Shown here: positions 37,858-39,693 of the stretch, piece by piece | Position numbering within the stretch: position 1 is the first letter of the stretch | How the letters are laid out: each line of letters starts with the position of its first letter | From: Gammaproteobacteria bacterium | Lineage (GTDB): Bacteria; Pseudomonadota; Gammaproteobacteria; Steroidobacterales; Woeseiaceae | Reading direction: 5' to 3' | Length of the DNA stretch: 39,693 bases | Assembly (NCBI GenBank): GCA_030425905.1 | Contig: JAUHZT010000014.1 | Coordinates: 1 to 39,693, forward strand | Program-made: the position numbers and the translations under genes | The notes under the pieces: model-generated | Told to the model about the DNA's origin: nothing | Seen by the model: the letters and a program-made list of their open reading frames with translations, nothing else | Databases searched by the model: none

Positions 37858-38313
37858 TTAGCCGGTACCCGAGTGACCGAAGCCGCCTGCGCCGCGCTCA
37901 CTGTCTGCAAAATCCTCAACAACTTTGAACTGCACCTGCTCAACGGGCACAAAGACCATTTGCGCGATGCGCTCACCGGGCTGGATGTCGTAAGTTTTTG
38001 TGCCGCGATTCCAGCAGGATATAAAGACCTGCCCCTGATAATCCGAATCGATCAGACCCGTCAGGTTGCCGAGTACCAGGCCGTGCTTGTGGCCGAGACC
38101 GGAACGCGGCAGCAGCACTGCAGCCAGCGACGGATCCGCTACGTGAATGGCAATGCCAGTCGGCACAAGATGTGTCTCACCGGGCGCCACGCTCAGCACT
38201 TCATCAATACAAGCCCGCATGTCGAGGCCGGCAGAACCCTCGGTGGCATAGTGTGGCAAGGGAATCGTATCGCCCACGCGGGGGTCGAGAATTTTCAGAC
38301 TGATGGATCGCAA
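37858..38313 (-). CDS. dut: dUTP diphosphatase
   Basis: [67 protein letters not shown]. Confidence 0.98.
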   Translation of the reverse strand: MRSISLKILDPRVGDTIPLPHYATEGSAGLDMRACIDEVLSVAPGETHLVPTGIAIHVADPSLAAVLLPRSGLGHKHGLVLGNLTGLIDSDYQGQVFISCWNRGTKTYDIQPGERIAQMVFVPVEQVQFKVVEDFADSERGAGGFGHSGTG

Positions 38314-38336
38314 AATAAATTTCCTGGCGTTGGCGG

Positions 38337-39587
38337 TCAGCTCGCGATGTCATTCGTCCTGAGAACCGCAAGTTCGGTGTGTGTGCCCGTGCCACGCTCA
38401 TCTTCATAGCGTTCTGCTACGAGGGCAATCAACTCGCCGGCGAGGGTGGATTTGTCGGACACGGGAAAGGACTTCGAGCCCTTTTGCCAGTATACATCCA
38501 CAGAATTCTCATCACAGTCGAAGCCGCAGTCGGCACCAACCTTGTTGGCAATAATCATGTCGAGCTTTTTGCGCTGCAGTTTTGAGAGCGCGTATTCGCG
38601 CACATCGTGCGTCTCTGCCGCAAAGCCCACCGTGAAGGGCGCCGCGGCAAGTGCCGCAACCGACGCGAGTATGTCTTTGGAGCGCGTGAGCGCAATGCTG
38701 GTTTCGGCTGCGTCCTTCTTGATCTTGCGCGTTTCCTCGACAAGCGGCCGGTAATCGGAGACCGCTGCCGCGGCGATAAAAATATCGATATCGGCGATAC
38801 GCTCTAGCGTGGCTGCATACATCTGCTCGGCCGTCAGTACGTGCAACACCTCAATATCGCGCGGTTCTGCAAGATTAACCGGGCCGCTGACCAGAATGAC
38901 CCTGGCGCCTTCGGCCTGCGCCGCTCGCGCCATCGCATAGCCCATTTTGCCGGAGCTGCGATTGGTGATGTAACGCACCGGATCGATGGGTTCGCGCGTC
39001 GGGCCAGCCGTGACCATGACGGTCTTGCCGGCCAGGCGACCTTCGCCCGCGCGCGGGCGCAGCGCCCGGGAGAAAACACGCTCCGCGATCTCGTCCGGGT
39101 CGGTCATGCGCCCGGCACCGGTCTCGCCGCAGGCCTGCGAGCCACTGTCGGGCCCGATAACGACCACGCCCCGCTCTGCGAGCGTTTTGCAATTAGCCTG
39201 CACAGCCGGGTTATTCCACATAACATGGTTCATGGCGGGCGCGATAGCGAGCGGAGACTCGGTCGCGAGACACAGCGTTGTCAGCAGGTCCGACGCGGCG
39301 CCGCTCGCCAGCCGCGCCATGATCTCGGCCGTCGCAGGCGCTATCAGTACGACGTCGGCCCAGCGGGCCAGCTCTATGTGACTCATGGACGCTTCGGCCT
39401 CCTTGTCCCACAGATTGCTGCGAATGGGGCGGCCGGACACGGCTTGTAACGCCGTCTCGGTGACGAACTCCTCGGCGGACGCCGTCATCACGATCTGCAC
39501 ATCCGCGCCTCGCTCGCGCAAGCGGCGCACGAGCTCCGGCGTTTTGTAGGCGGCGATGCCGCCGCTGATGCCTAGCAAGATATTCAT
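38337..39587 (-). CDS. coaBC: Bifunctional phosphopantothenoylcysteine decarboxylase/phosphopantothenate-cysteine ligase
   Basis: [76 protein letters not shown]. Confidence 0.98.
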   Translation of the reverse strand: MNILLGISGGIAAYKTPELVRRLRERGADVQIVMTASAEEFVTETALQAVSGRPIRSNLWDKEAEASMSHIELARWADVVLIAPATAEIMARLASGAASDLLTTLCLATESPLAIAPAMNHVMWNNPAVQANCKTLAERGVVVIGPDSGSQACGETGAGRMTDPDEIAERVFSRALRPRAGEGRLAGKTVMVTAGPTREPIDPVRYITNRSSGKMGYAMARAAQAEGARVILVSGPVNLAEPRDIEVLHVLTAEQMYAATLERIADIDIFIAAAAVSDYRPLVEETRKIKKDAAETSIALTRSKDILASVAALAAAPFTVGFAAETHDVREYALSKLQRKKLDMIIANKVGADCGFDCDENSVDVYWQKGSKSFPVSDKSTLAGELIALVAERYEDERGTGTHTELAVLRTNDIAS

Positions 39588-39693
39588 GGATCAAGTTTCC
39601 AATGAATCAGGGCATGCCGTCCAGATTATTTGCTTGTATCAATATGCCTGCGCGGGGGATGCTCGTCGTTCACTGGCACCCGCTGACAAGGAA

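Noticed and set aside
39595-39693. Short open frame running off the right edge (MNQGMPSRLF...)
   Set aside because: About 26-33 codons with no recognisable homology; expected radC motifs are absent, so no CDS is claimed.

Overview
39.7-kb chromosomal window, gammaproteobacterial in gene content and order (taxon inferred). Most of it is conserved housekeeping genes: comM/ubiK, glnK-amt, algZ/algR-like plus hemC-hemD-hemX-hemY, dapF-DUF484-xerC, hslVU-DUF971-ubiE-ubiJ-ubiB, trmB, xthA, pyrE, dut and coaBC. No rRNA, tRNA, CRISPR array, transposase or prophage was recognised. The most unusual item is one 1053-codon ORF (2833-5994). It joins a lipobox-bearing N-acyl-D-amino-acid deacylase, cut before its expected C-terminus, in frame to a full-length PabB-PabC (aminodeoxychorismate synthase/lyase). 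The two halves would need opposite cell compartments, and a good internal ATG sits exactly at the junction (4258). This ORF lies in an apparent D-amino-acid/peptide scavenging cluster (LysR, DadA-like, M14 lipoprotein, D-aminoacylase, NhaC). Readable regulatory signals include a near-consensus sigma-54 promoter with two adjacent NtrC-like sites upstream of torF-glnK-amt, an exact CRP/Vfr-type TGTGA-N6-TCACA site upstream of a DUF4124 gene, three strong hairpin terminators, and several palindromes or short repeats near regulator genes. All family calls come from reading motifs and gene order; no database search was run.
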